Assembly: GCA_027972325.1 (NCBI GenBank)
Contig: JAPMOS010000155.1
Coordinates: 1-64,000 of the forward strand
Length of the DNA stretch: 64,000 nucleotides
From: Paratrimastix pyriformis
Taxonomy: Eukaryota; Preaxostyla; Paratrimastigidae
Direction of reading: 5' to 3'
The stretch's first letter is position 1. Each line of letters opens with the position of its first letter. This document shows positions 20,379-29,735 of this stretch, piece after piece. The notes under the pieces are model-generated. The model was not told the origin of the DNA. It did not search any database and worked only from the letters and a program-made list of their open reading frames with translations. A program made the position numbers and the translations under genes.

Positions 20379-21480
20379 TTATAATGCGACATTAATGAAT
20401 TCATAATTTGTGGAACGAGAGAGAGCGACATATTTCATGCGGCTATCAAATGCCTCCCATTGATGAATGGTATAAGGTTGATTGATAGTGAGGCCTTGAG
20501 AACTATGGCAAGTGGTGGCGAAAGCAAGATAAAATAAAGACTGGAAGTCATCGAAAGGTATTTCCTTACAATCGTTTTCCAGAGGATTGAAAATGGTTAT
20601 TTTTTTGGACTTTCTATCAATTTTCTTGACAGTAAAGCGTTGGTTATTATACACCTCGAAAGCCTTATTATTTGCTCGCCCAATAATTGGCATACCTTCG
20701 AGTAAATCCACATCTTGGCTGTCGGGATCGTTTTTATATTTTTGGAAATGGACGGGTTTGAGTTTATTGTGTGATGCAATAAAGCGTAACATACATACGT
20801 GATTTAATTCAATACGTTTTTTGTTGGTAAAACAAATATGAAGCATAGGATTGAGTGCGTTATGGAAGTCTGTTTTATGGAGATTTTTAATATTTATTGG
20901 GTCACAAATGTCAAATAATTTCCGGTCAGCACGACGACACTTTGTGAGATGAATCATATGGAAATTTGATAATTCTTTCACGATCATTGAGTGTTCGTAA
21001 TCGAAATGGTCATCAGCGACAGGAAGAAGTTGCTCAAAGTCACCGACAAGAATGAATTTCAAATTAGGGGAGAGCGAGTTGTAACATTCGGAAGAATGTG
21101 AAGAAATATGAAGAGCACATACTGATTTCGTCAATAATTAGCACATCAACATTGAAACAATTGAAAAATACGTGTTTATTTTGCTCGCCATATTTAATAA
21201 TTTGTGAAGCGTGATGCCAGCTTCATATAAACGAGCACTAATATTTGTAGGGGTTGTGACACGGTAAGTGCGTCCTGTTGTCGTGAGTTTTTCAATAATT
21301 TTGTTGGTTAAAGTAGTTTTACCACAACCAGCGCGTGCATTGATGAGAGTGCTAACAATTGGTGTCTTTTGTCGGTTGGAACAACATAATCAACAAGGGG
21401 TGAAAAGTCTTTATCAATCTTTTCATCGGTAACGACAGTAATTTGTTGTTCTGAATAATGATATTCGTTGAATGTATAAC
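20379..21480 (-). pseudogene. Polinton SF1 helicase (Pif1/RecD-like), broken
   Basis: Helicase motifs appear in order on the minus strand: a Walker A loop NARAGCGKTTLTNKII near 21310-21350, a motif II/III stretch with ILVGDFEQLLPV near 21040, FATTCHSSQGLTI (motif V) near 20500 and YVALSRSTNYEF (motif VI) near 20420. This fits superfamily 1 helicases of the Pif1/RecD type. It directly follows the polymerase region in the same sense, so it probably serves element replication. A helicase is not part of the minimal Polinton set. The gene is interrupted. Confidence 0.78.
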
Positions 21481-21483
21481 CCT

Positions 21484-24263
21484 TCATGCGCTCACAGAAG
21501 CGGGTTTTGAAATTGCTTCAAATTGATATTTTGGATACTTGTTTTCATGATCCCAAAATGAAGTATCAATGATGTCTCGTAATTTATCGGTATCATCATC
21601 GAAAGAGTATGGAACATAGCAAGTGACACAATCTGTGTTATAACGAGAAACAATGCCACCATGGTCAATAATTTTATGCCGGAGTATATCCAATTCGATA
21701 GCTTCTTGTTCGACGACGAATTGATAAATCGGACGACGGTCGCCAAAGATCAAAGATTCGGTTTGATGGAAGATTGAAAAGATGGTTTTGTTTTCATTAG
21801 TCTCGACGAATGCATTTTCTGAAGTGAGGAAGTCACACAAAGCCTGAGATTTATCGGTTGTATAATGGAGAGATGATTGTGAAGTTTTAATTCGGTTCAT
21901 GCAACCGATCCATCCATTAATGCTGAGTTTGCCAAATTGAGTGAAGTTACGAGTGATATTATTTATTGCCTCTTGATCTGTTATTTGATGATCTTGAATA
22001 TAATGTTTGGCGGATTGGTCGACAATATTCACGAAGCCGTCAATCACATCATTGAATTTATTATCTTTTATTGGGAGAGAGCAAACAATCTTATATTTAA
22101 TATCGTCAAGTGAGAAGTAACCCATTTTGAGACAATGAGTGATAGTGTTATGGTAATACCAGCCAGATCCACGTGTTGGAAAATAGTGAGATGTTTCCAC
22201 ATAATATTTTCCACAAACAATCTTATCATTATTTTTATCGAAAGGAGTCACTTGATCCATGACACAGAACCGTGGGATATCGGTGTGGGCATGCATTAAA
22301 ATATTCCGTCGAGTTTTCCGCATATCGATTTTCGTTTGAATGTATATACCAAAGAAATCTGGAGAGAGTTCATAAGGGACATCTTCAACGAAAGCATAAG
22401 GAGTATATTGAGAGATGATATCAAAGACTTGTTGGTTGTAATAACTACGAGTGTTATCAATCTTAGAATATTTACCGTTCTCGCGTTCTGCTTTGCATTT
22501 CTTTAAATGGCAAGATTTGCATAGCACTTGTAAATTGTCAAGATGTGTGAGGCCACCTTGACATACTGGGGTGATGTGATCGATTTCTGGATCGTCAGGG
22601 AAGCATTGACAGACAGTGCATTTACCGAGAGATTTGTTGAATACCTCTCGTTTAAGTTGGTCAGAAACGTTGCATCGTTCATTGGAATCACATTGCTTCT
22701 CAAATTTCGAGAAGATGACATAACTTGGTTGGTTATTGAACGGTATATCAAGAGATTTGCAGATGGAGAGAGCATTTTTATACGAGATCGATGAGGCTTT
22801 GTGATAATTGGAATCTGCATATAAATGAACGACATGATTATCATCGCGTTGGTATTTAATATAGCAAACAGAATGGCCTTGTAAGTGAATATTTTGGAAG
22901 ACACTTGGAAGTTGAGTTTTGTTAACATTTCCATCAACATATCGAATAGATCATCACAAGAATACATGACATTCGCACCATTTTCAAGGGTATGAAGATC
23001 TTCAATGTGAATATTTTCATGGATTTCTTTGTAAGTGCCGTTAGCATTAATGAAAGTATTTGTGTCTTTAATTGGAGTTTCATCTTGGAATAATGAAGTG
23101 CGAATATTATTGACCTTTGTGTCCTTTTTACGAGAGTTTAATATTGTTGTGATTACACTTTCTTCTGTGATTAAATAACAATGGTTATTATTGAGGATGA
23201 AGATAAAAGGTTTCTTTTTGTAACATTCATCGGATAGATTTGGAAGTTTGAAGTTCTTTGGGATAGAGATAGGATGCCTGTTGGTGGCGACATATTTATG
23301 GAATAGGACATTATTCCAGTCAAATGCATAACATGTGATGTTCAGTTGAGTGCAAATAAATACGATATCATTCGTAGTGATACCATTTTCAATATATTTA
23401 TTTAATTTGTCAGTGTTATTGAGGTCGGAATGAAGAAGTTTCAATATATGGATAATATATTGACGAGAGAGACATGGATACTGGAAAAGCAACGCATCAA
23501 TGACACAATTGTGATCTTTGAAGCTCCGTTTATAAGAGCCAACACCTTTAATATCAATAGCAGGAGGAGACCATGCACGCATTGGAATATTATGTTTTAA
23601 TGTGAGAGAGTTAATTCGTTCAAGTTCAAGAGGTGAATCCATGAGGTTTTTCAGTGAAGTTGCAGATAGATTTTCAATGGATTCAATATTTAAACTGTAA
23701 ACTTGAAGAGACATCTGTTTTTGTTTTAAATCTTCTGATTTTTGGAGATCATGTATCAAGTAGTCGCGAATGAGAATTTCATGGCCGATGTCCGCAACAT
23801 ACGATGGGACAAGGACTTTAACTCTAAATTTGAATGAAGCGAGCTCGCTTACATCATCTTTCATAACGATAAAGTTTGCTTTTCCTGTGCAGTATACTGG
23901 AACTTGTGTCATATCTTGGTCATAATCAATCAAATTAATATCTTCTTGATTTTGTATTTCTTCTTGCGTTTTTGGCAATTCAATTGGTTGGTATTTTTTC
24001 AGATCTTTGTTGAATTGTCCCACTTTCTTGTGCATTTCGATAGTCCGATTGTGAATATCAATGAGGGTATCAAGGTAATGATTTGTGCGACGTGGACTCA
24101 TTTTTTGGTTGGAATTCACATATGAAGCGAGATGATTTGCGACCACACGTTGGATTGGTAATTCTGAGTTGGAATATTTTTTTTTCAGTGACTGAGCATA
24201 GTTTTTGGTCATAATTTTTTGGGCAATTAATTTCTTAATGATGGAAGTTAATTTTTGGAACAT
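21484..24263 (-). pseudogene. Polinton DNA polymerase B region with HNH module, broken
   Basis: On the minus strand the region begins MFQKLTSIIKKLIAQK. Around residues 245-370 a HNCVIDALLFQYP block and NNNHCYLI could be a papain-like or OTU-like fold. Around 22515-22640 there is a clear HNH/zinc module: CTVC, EIDHITPVCQGG, NLQVLCKSCH. Then come polymerase-like blocks: GSGWYYHNTITHCLKMG, KLSINGWIGCMNRIK (motif B position) and VSRYNTDCVTCYV (motif C position, NTDC in place of DTDS). A protein-primed family B polymerase is expected in Polintons, and size and position fit. The gene is interrupted. Confidence 0.62.
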
Positions 24264-24361
24264 TTATATATATATATATGGTTATATATTTTTTTTCTTT
24301 TTAAATTAAATTATTTTTAATAGAAAAAGAAAAGATGGAAAAATAAAAAATCTAATCAGAA

Positions 24362-24368
24362 TATATAG
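24362..24368 (+). promoter_or_regulatory. TATATAG motif before the 24371 gene
   Basis: The exact heptamer ends 2 nt before the ATG at 24371. Confidence 0.5.
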
Positions 24369-24370
24369 AC

Positions 24371-24922
24371 ATGAATAAAGATTTAGAAAAGAAATGTAAA
24401 TATTTTGACGACATCCTTGCAATTGCGACTCGTTTTGATATTATTCTCAATGATGAGGATTTAACATGTGAGATCCAATGTGATAATAGAAGACTTGAGA
24501 ATGAATGTGAAACCCAATTCACCAAGCTGAATGAGATAGCTGACCAACTTCAACAGATGAAAAAGAAAGGAAATGAAGAGCTGATCGAAAAATATACGAA
24601 ACTGAGAATGGAAGCGATTGAAAAACTAATGAGAGATATTCGGAAGTTTATATATAATGAGATGAAAGAGCAAGTTGAATGTTTTGATAAGGCGCAACTT
24701 TTCGACTCTTCGGACTATGGCGAGATATTGGATGCCTTGTTTAAATCGTTGGAATATTGCGGGAGACTATATAAGAAATCCTTAAACTATAAAACGAATA
24801 AGAAAAACGGTCGTTATATGCTCCCGATGCGTATTAAGAAAATAATTGACGATGTAAATCATAAGAATGAGAAAGATGCTGAAAATAATGATGAAGAAGA
24901 ATCAGAAAATGAAACCGACTAA
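24371..24922 (+). CDS. Polinton: paralogous family P member 1 (183 aa)
   Basis: An uninterrupted, highly charged, predicted helical protein. Near the N-terminus it has IATRFDIILNDED and then CETQFTKLNEIADQLQQMKK, which align with the FD-x-x-L and C-x-x-x-F/Y-N blocks of the neighbours at 24989, 25629 and 26130. The C-terminus is acidic (ENNDEEESENETD). No known domain is recognised. It is divergently oriented from the polymerase. Confidence 0.6.
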   Translation: MNKDLEKKCKYFDDILAIATRFDIILNDEDLTCEIQCDNRRLENECETQFTKLNEIADQLQQMKKKGNEELIEKYTKLRMEAIEKLMRDIRKFIYNEMKEQVECFDKAQLFDSSDYGEILDALFKSLEYCGRLYKKSLNYKTNKKNGRYMLPMRIKKIIDDVNHKNEKDAENNDEEESENETD

Positions 24923-24988
24923 AATAATCTGAATTTCAATTAAAAAATAATTAATTATTAGAAATTATTTATTTTTTTATGATAAAAC

Positions 24989-25558
24989 TTAGTCGTCATA
25001 TTCATCATGAGCATATTTTACGTCTTTAGGAACGTCTTTCATATGATTGTCTTTGATATGATTGTTTTCAACCTTGTCCAAATCTTCAACTTTAGTGTAG
25101 CAATTGATATTTAGTCCAGTTTTTGCCTGTTCATAAAATTTTTCGACGAGGCGGAGTTCGTTATTGTATTGGGTTATGAATTTGTCAGTCAAATCAGGAT
25201 CATGATATGGCCTCTCATTTGAAGTATGCTCGATTATTTGGGTATAGAACTTTTGTATTTGTATATGAATCCTTTCAAGAGCCTCATCGCAAGCCGTATA
25301 CTTCTCTATCAAGTAGGCTATCTTCTTCGCCATTTCGATAGTATTAAAACAATTTGATTTCACGTGACGGATGACAATATCTAGCTCGTGTTTCACATAA
25401 TTGATTCTGTTATAGATCTTTCCACAATGCTCTGGGAGATTCCAGTATGAATCGTTCTTTAAATATGCGAGGGTGTTATCAAAATGTTGTAATGATTGGA
25501 TGGGAAGATCAAATCTGAAAAAAAAGTCTGCTTTTTCTTGTAAGTTGAATTCGTCCAT
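24989..25558 (-). CDS. Polinton: paralogous family P member 2 (189 aa)
   Basis: An uninterrupted helical protein. FDLPIQSLQHFDNTLAYLK, CGKIYNRINYVKHELD and DEALERIHIQIQKFYTQI match FPIEMAEHFDGAIRFLYQ, CGDAFNILAYKIEFLK and DAIDRMHEHIHVFYNEL of the 26130 gene, and both contain EFYE/KFYE-(F/Q)AKTG near the end. The pair is clearly paralogous. The function is unknown. Confidence 0.65.
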   Translation of the reverse strand: MDEFNLQEKADFFFRFDLPIQSLQHFDNTLAYLKNDSYWNLPEHCGKIYNRINYVKHELDIVIRHVKSNCFNTIEMAKKIAYLIEKYTACDEALERIHIQIQKFYTQIIEHTSNERPYHDPDLTDKFITQYNNELRLVEKFYEQAKTGLNINCYTKVEDLDKVENNHIKDNHMKDVPKDVKYAHDEYDD

Positions 25559-25628
25559 TATTTATTCTATTAGTATATTATATTTAGATAATATTTTCTT
25601 TAAATGAAATTAATTAAAGAAAATCTAA

Positions 25629-26042
25629 TTAATATTTAAAAAAGTTTAAGTTTGGAAAGTGTTCTTCTCCTTTTGTTTTCTTATAAAGTTCCAAACAATC
25701 ATTTTTCAGAGTGCTATTATAATTCTTGAAATATTCGAAGTTACGCTGACACATTTCTTTTTCGAAGTTAATGATGTGATCAATCATTGTATCAGCAGCA
25801 ACATTCACTGAATGTCCAAGACGGAAACATTCATTTGTCCAAATGTTTGGAACTGTTCTGATATCTGACATATAATGAACTAAGTCGGAATAAGCATCAA
25901 TAAGGTTTCCAAATTGTTCTTTGCATATATTGGAAAGTGCTTCAGGTGATAAACCATCTAGATATTTTTGTTTGAGGATTGCATCGAAATGTAATGCAAT
26001 ATCAATAGTAAATGAACACTTGTTTAAATCGCAAGGATGCAT
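25629..26042 (-). CDS. Polinton: paralogous family P member 3 (137 aa)
   Basis: A short uninterrupted protein starting MHPCDLNKCSFTIDIALHFD. The IALHFDAILKQKYLDG start and CKEQFGNLIDAYSDLVHYM block correspond to the same places in its neighbours. It is shorter and lacks the AKTG ending. It is transcribed in the same direction as the 24989 gene, about 70 nt upstream of it. The function is unknown. Confidence 0.6.
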   Translation of the reverse strand: MHPCDLNKCSFTIDIALHFDAILKQKYLDGLSPEALSNICKEQFGNLIDAYSDLVHYMSDIRTVPNIWTNECFRLGHSVNVAADTMIDHIINFEKEMCQRNFEYFKNYNSTLKNDCLELYKKTKGEEHFPNLNFFKY

Positions 26043-26129
26043 GGATCTATATCTTATATTTAGATAATTTTTTCTTTAAATAATAAATAATAATATAGAA
26101 ATTAAAATGTATAGTATATATATACAAGA

Positions 26130-26603
26130 ATGGAATCAAAAAATGGAGATCATGATTTAATCAATTATATTTTTCCAATCGAAATGGCAGAACACTTTGA
26201 TGGCGCCATCAGATTCTTATATCAAAGACAACCCGTTGATTGTGATGATAGATTTATCAGACAATGTGGTGATGCATTTAATATACTTGCTTATAAGATC
26301 GAATTTCTGAAAACACAAATCCAGGAGAATGCTCAGCATATATCAGATATCAAAGAAGGAAGCAAATTATTTCATTATATCACATTACTTCACAGAGTCA
26401 CTGACGCAATTGATCGTATGCATGAGCATATTCATGTTTTTTATAATGAATTGAAGGACTATGGGTCTAATTATAATAACTTCTATGACCAGACATATCA
26501 GGAAAAATACAACAGTAAATGTCAAAAAGAACTCAAACGTCTTGACGAATTCTATGAATTTGCAAAAACGGGACACACTGTGGATAATTGGAGAGAACTG
26601 TAA
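26130..26603 (+). CDS. Polinton: paralogous family P member 4 (157 aa)
   Basis: An uninterrupted frame with the family P blocks EMAEHFDGAIRFLYQ, CGDAFNILAYKIEFLK and RLDEFYEFAKTGH. It is divergent from the 25629 gene, with a TATATATATA run in the 87-nt gap between them. It has no signal peptide or membrane segment. With the other three members it suggests tandem duplication with inversions inside the element. Confidence 0.65.
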   Translation: MESKNGDHDLINYIFPIEMAEHFDGAIRFLYQRQPVDCDDRFIRQCGDAFNILAYKIEFLKTQIQENAQHISDIKEGSKLFHYITLLHRVTDAIDRMHEHIHVFYNELKDYGSNYNNFYDQTYQEKYNSKCQKELKRLDEFYEFAKTGHTVDNWREL

Positions 26604-26661
26604 CGAATTAAATTTAATAATATAGAAATAACTATCTCTTTATATTATAAAGAATAGTATA

Positions 26662-26892
26662 ATGGCACGTGAAGTATTATTAAGAGCAGTGAGTGTGATT
26701 GTTACAGAGGGTGACCATGTGAAAATTACGAGAGAGAGTAACAATGTATGGGTAAAAATCAAGACAATCGCCAAAGATGGAAAATCAATGACGGGTGTTT
26801 TGGAGAATGATGTGATACCAGAGAACAAGAAATACAAGATTGGGAAGAAGGTTAAATTTGAGACAGATGAGATCATACAAGTGCTCGTTTAA
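26662..26892 (+). CDS. Polinton: small beta-rich protein (76 aa)
   Basis: A 76-residue protein rich in short beta-type stretches: NNVWVKIKTIAKDGKSMTG, LENDVIPENKKYKIG and KKVKFETDEIIQVLV. The pattern WV-x-V ... G-x-L-x-N ... G-x-x-V-x-F-x-x-x-I resembles DUF2314-type small domains, but the likeness is weak and recognised by eye only. It follows the 26130 gene by about 60 nt on the same strand. Confidence 0.5.
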   Translation: MAREVLLRAVSVIVTEGDHVKITRESNNVWVKIKTIAKDGKSMTGVLENDVIPENKKYKIGKKVKFETDEIIQVLV

Positions 26893-26928
26893 TGAATTTA
26901 ATATATAAGGAAATATTATATATTAAAT

Positions 26929-27321
26929 TTATTCATTGATTTTAGTGATAGTAATATCATCAGACTGATATTTGGCACAGGATTTGTTTTTAATATTTTC
27001 AATAGTTTGCATTGTAAGATGAAGGTCACTAGCGATATCAGAAAGCCGATTGTATTCACGCCTCATATTGTGGATTTTATCGACGAGAAGCCATTGAGGT
27101 GAGGTATTGACGATGCGACCACCTTGAAGATGTTTTCCACGATTATTTTGAATGAGTTTTGTTACTTCGATCACCCCGTCACCACCATTCATTTTTTTAT
27201 AGACAGAAGTCAAACAACAATTTAGATGTTGTGCAACGTCATGCACATTATGAAAGTCCTGACAGATTCCCGTCTGATGGTTTGTTACTCTCCAACCATA
27301 TTGTTTCGTTTGTCGAGTCAT
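26929..27321 (-). CDS. Polinton: probable DNA-binding protein (130 aa)
   Basis: The N-terminal half (WRVTNHQTGICQDFHNVHDV, then AQHLNCCLTSVYKKMNG) has the spacing of a NUMOD/IENR-type helix-turn-helix: an aromatic strand, 'ASK/DVAQHL', then a recognition helix. The C-terminal half repeats a helix-turn-helix-like pattern (RLSDIASDLHLTMQTIENIKN). A sequence-specific regulator is likely; the target is unknown. It is convergent with the 26662 gene. Confidence 0.45.
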   Translation of the reverse strand: MTRQTKQYGWRVTNHQTGICQDFHNVHDVAQHLNCCLTSVYKKMNGGDGVIEVTKLIQNNRGKHLQGGRIVNTSPQWLLVDKIHNMRREYNRLSDIASDLHLTMQTIENIKNKSCAKYQSDDITITKINE

Positions 27322-27391
27322 ATTTGCTATATTATTATTCTATATATTTCTTTTTTTTAAATTAAGAAAAATAGAGAATTAAAAAATCACC

Positions 27392-28207
27392 TCAATCCTT
27401 GATTAAATTAACCCAGTGTGTTTCTTTCCAGAAGTGATATAAAAGATCATTATCATGATCTTGTAATAACGCTTTCGCGAGAAGAAAGCGGTCACGAAAG
27501 TTTACAATTTTAGAAAATTTGATTACTTCCTTTTTCAAATCATTTCGAAACATGCGACGATTAAAATATTGTTCTGCGATGGGAAACAAACACTGAATAC
27601 CTCCGCGAATAGTATCAGTTTCATTAACATCAATCTCCTTGCGATCATACTTGTATTTTCGAGTGATCTCATAATTGTTTTCGCCTTTATATTTAATAAT
27701 TGTAGTGCATTCAGGTACATCCGAGAAATTAGTCGGGATTTCCAACCTGATGTGAATATAAGTGAGTGCTTCATCAAAAGTCTTGATTAATGAGGTCATC
27801 ATGACAATTTGGTGTAACATTTGACCCATACTCGGCTCATATTCATTGAAGAATATCATCCGACCTTGGTATTTGGCGGCCTTCATGATTCGTCGTTGGT
27901 AAATCATGGAGTCTCGCGCATGCTTGATAAAAATGTCAATAGGAGAACGGATGGTATTTTTTAAATTTATAAATTCTCGATTTTCTCGGAATTGCCTTAA
28001 TTGATTGGCATCATTTTGTTGCTCCAGAAGCCACAAAATCCGACTATATGGTCCACATCCAAGAACATTCAGAATTTTTCGGATCTCCGGTAGATCAGAA
28101 TTAATTTGAGAATCATAATATGCGATGAGATTATCAATTCGTTTCATGTAAACATCTCGTAATCCCATGTAGAATTCAGTAATAAATGGTGATTCATTTT
28201 TTTGCAT
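27392..28207 (-). CDS. Polinton: unrecognised protein (271 aa)
   Basis: One uninterrupted frame starting MQKNESPFITEFYMGLRDVY. It is mostly helical, with clusters of Arg and aromatic residues (ARDSMIYQRRIMKAAKYQ; GRMIFFNEYEPSMGQMLHQI) and no signal or membrane segment. The middle contains a short beta stretch (CTTIIKYKGENNYEITRKYK). It is not similar to other proteins in the window. It lies between the regulator-like gene and the protease. Confidence 0.5.
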   Translation of the reverse strand: MQKNESPFITEFYMGLRDVYMKRIDNLIAYYDSQINSDLPEIRKILNVLGCGPYSRILWLLEQQNDANQLRQFRENREFINLKNTIRSPIDIFIKHARDSMIYQRRIMKAAKYQGRMIFFNEYEPSMGQMLHQIVMMTSLIKTFDEALTYIHIRLEIPTNFSDVPECTTIIKYKGENNYEITRKYKYDRKEIDVNETDTIRGGIQCLFPIAEQYFNRRMFRNDLKKEVIKFSKIVNFRDRFLLAKALLQDHDNDLLYHFWKETHWVNLIKD

Positions 28208-28300
28208 TTTTCTTATATATAATAGAATTAGATAATTTATTTTTATATTAAAATATTTGGAAATTAAATTCTAGATATTTTAATTTATAATTAATTATTT

Positions 28301-28777
28301 TTATTTAATGAACTTTTTTAATAGTCGGATGCAGCGGGTATCATTTGCTTTGGCACTATTATTTTTGAATGAGTATATGATATCATATGGTGCGTAATCT
28401 TGTGATCTCATCACAATAAACAGAATGCAGTAGTATCCACACATATTGGAGTTGATATTTTGAATTTCATTAGTGGAATATATACAGGTTTTCCTCGAAC
28501 GATATAAAAAGTCTCTGATGGCTGGCGGAGGAATAACTCCGAAACTATCATAATATTCACAATATTCCTGTCCATTAAATGCACAAACCCAATGACTCCC
28601 TCGTTCTTTTGTTGTATTTAAATTAATTACAATACTCTGACCATCTCGGAGTGGTTCCAGATTCTTGAGTTGGTCAATACAGTAACAACCACGGTAATCT
28701 GGTGATGCCCGATAGAGAACATCATCTATTTCATCTAAATATAATGGATGTATCTTTGAAAGTATATCAACGGTCAT
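28301..28777 (-). CDS. Polinton maturation protease (adenovirus-type cysteine protease)
   Basis: A 158-residue uninterrupted protein with the catalytic signature of the adenain/Ulp1-like fold: GSHWVCAF (catalytic His), EYCEYYDSFGVIPP (the acidic residue), IQNINSNMCGYYCILFI (Gln and catalytic Cys). In Polintons and adenoviruses the enzyme cleaves capsid-associated proteins during maturation. Length is at the short end for the family. Its presence is strong evidence that the element could form particles at some time. Confidence 0.85.
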   Translation of the reverse strand: MTVDILSKIHPLYLDEIDDVLYRASPDYRGCYCIDQLKNLEPLRDGQSIVINLNTTKERGSHWVCAFNGQEYCEYYDSFGVIPPPAIRDFLYRSRKTCIYSTNEIQNINSNMCGYYCILFIVMRSQDYAPYDIIYSFKNNSAKANDTRCIRLLKKFIK

Positions 28778-28816
28778 ATATAATAATAATACAAAATAAT
28801 TATTATATAATGTTCT

Positions 28817-29686
28817 TTACTGTGTTTTCTTTAATAATTGTGACACCTGTGTGATTGAGCTCAGTTGTTGTAATAATGCCGATTTGTCATATTTCGCCGC
28901 ATTTTGGATCAGACTTGTGAAAGCGCTTGCGACACCAGAAGTGGTGGATAATAAATTATTATCAAGAAGTTCCTGCGACAGTTTGGCTGTGATATCTTTT
29001 AATCTGCTTTCTTTCTTATCCATCACCATTTCTTTTAAATGGGTCAAGAATTCAAAGATGACGTTGTTATAGATGGCATTCAAATTAATAAGACTTAAAT
29101 AGTTTTGATTCCGTATGGTGTCCAGAATGACTAAGAAAGTGATCTTATTATATTGTTCATCATGATATTTATCAGCAATCACACCGATATAGGTATCCCA
29201 TATAACCTGGAAACCTTTCAATCTGGCACAATATCCAAAATTAAAACATTTTGAGTCATGTGAACCGATGTATATCTTCACTTGATTAATCAGTTTGGAT
29301 AAGCCAGATGTATCCGCTAATTCTTGTATTTGGTATGACGTTAACTCAATGCCATAATATTTGATTTCATTCAATAATTCTCCCATTTCTTGCATTGTAT
29401 CACAATTTTCGGAGAATTTCAATTTTTCTTCACGCAATATTGGTGCTATATATTTGATATATTTTTTTGACGATCGGTAAATGATGTCATTCTTAAAGAT
29501 CGGGTAGCGCTCTGCAACGTCATAAGGTATATATTCCTCATAAAAATCAGAGAACTTAATTATTTTTGAATTTAATGTAGGAGATGGTGCATCAAGTGGC
29601 GGTGAAAGTGGAATTTCCTGAAGCATTTTCGGAGGATCAGGCACATTAATCGGATCTTCATTAAGTATTTTGACTATTCTAGACAT
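28817..29686 (-). CDS. Polinton: unrecognised helical protein (289 aa)
   Basis: One uninterrupted frame. The N-terminal 45 residues are proline-rich (PINVPDPPKMLQEIPLSPP) and the rest is helical, ending in a Gln/Ser/Leu-rich tail (SALLQQLSSITQVSQLLKK). There is no membrane segment. It lies between the protease and the fibre gene, all on the minus strand, so a virion-related role is possible but unproved. Confidence 0.5.
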   Translation of the reverse strand: MSRIVKILNEDPINVPDPPKMLQEIPLSPPLDAPSPTLNSKIIKFSDFYEEYIPYDVAERYPIFKNDIIYRSSKKYIKYIAPILREEKLKFSENCDTMQEMGELLNEIKYYGIELTSYQIQELADTSGLSKLINQVKIYIGSHDSKCFNFGYCARLKGFQVIWDTYIGVIADKYHDEQYNKITFLVILDTIRNQNYLSLINLNAIYNNVIFEFLTHLKEMVMDKKESRLKDITAKLSQELLDNNLLSTTSGVASAFTSLIQNAAKYDKSALLQQLSSITQVSQLLKKTQ

Positions 29687-29691
29687 TGTTT

Positions 29692-29698
29692 CTATATA
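29692..29698 (-). promoter_or_regulatory. TATATAG motif before the 29686 gene
   Basis: Read on the minus strand, the heptamer ends 5 nt before the start codon of the 28817-29686 gene. Confidence 0.5.
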
Positions 29699-29735
29699 TC
29701 AGGATGAGAAAATATTTAATTATTTTCTGAAATTA

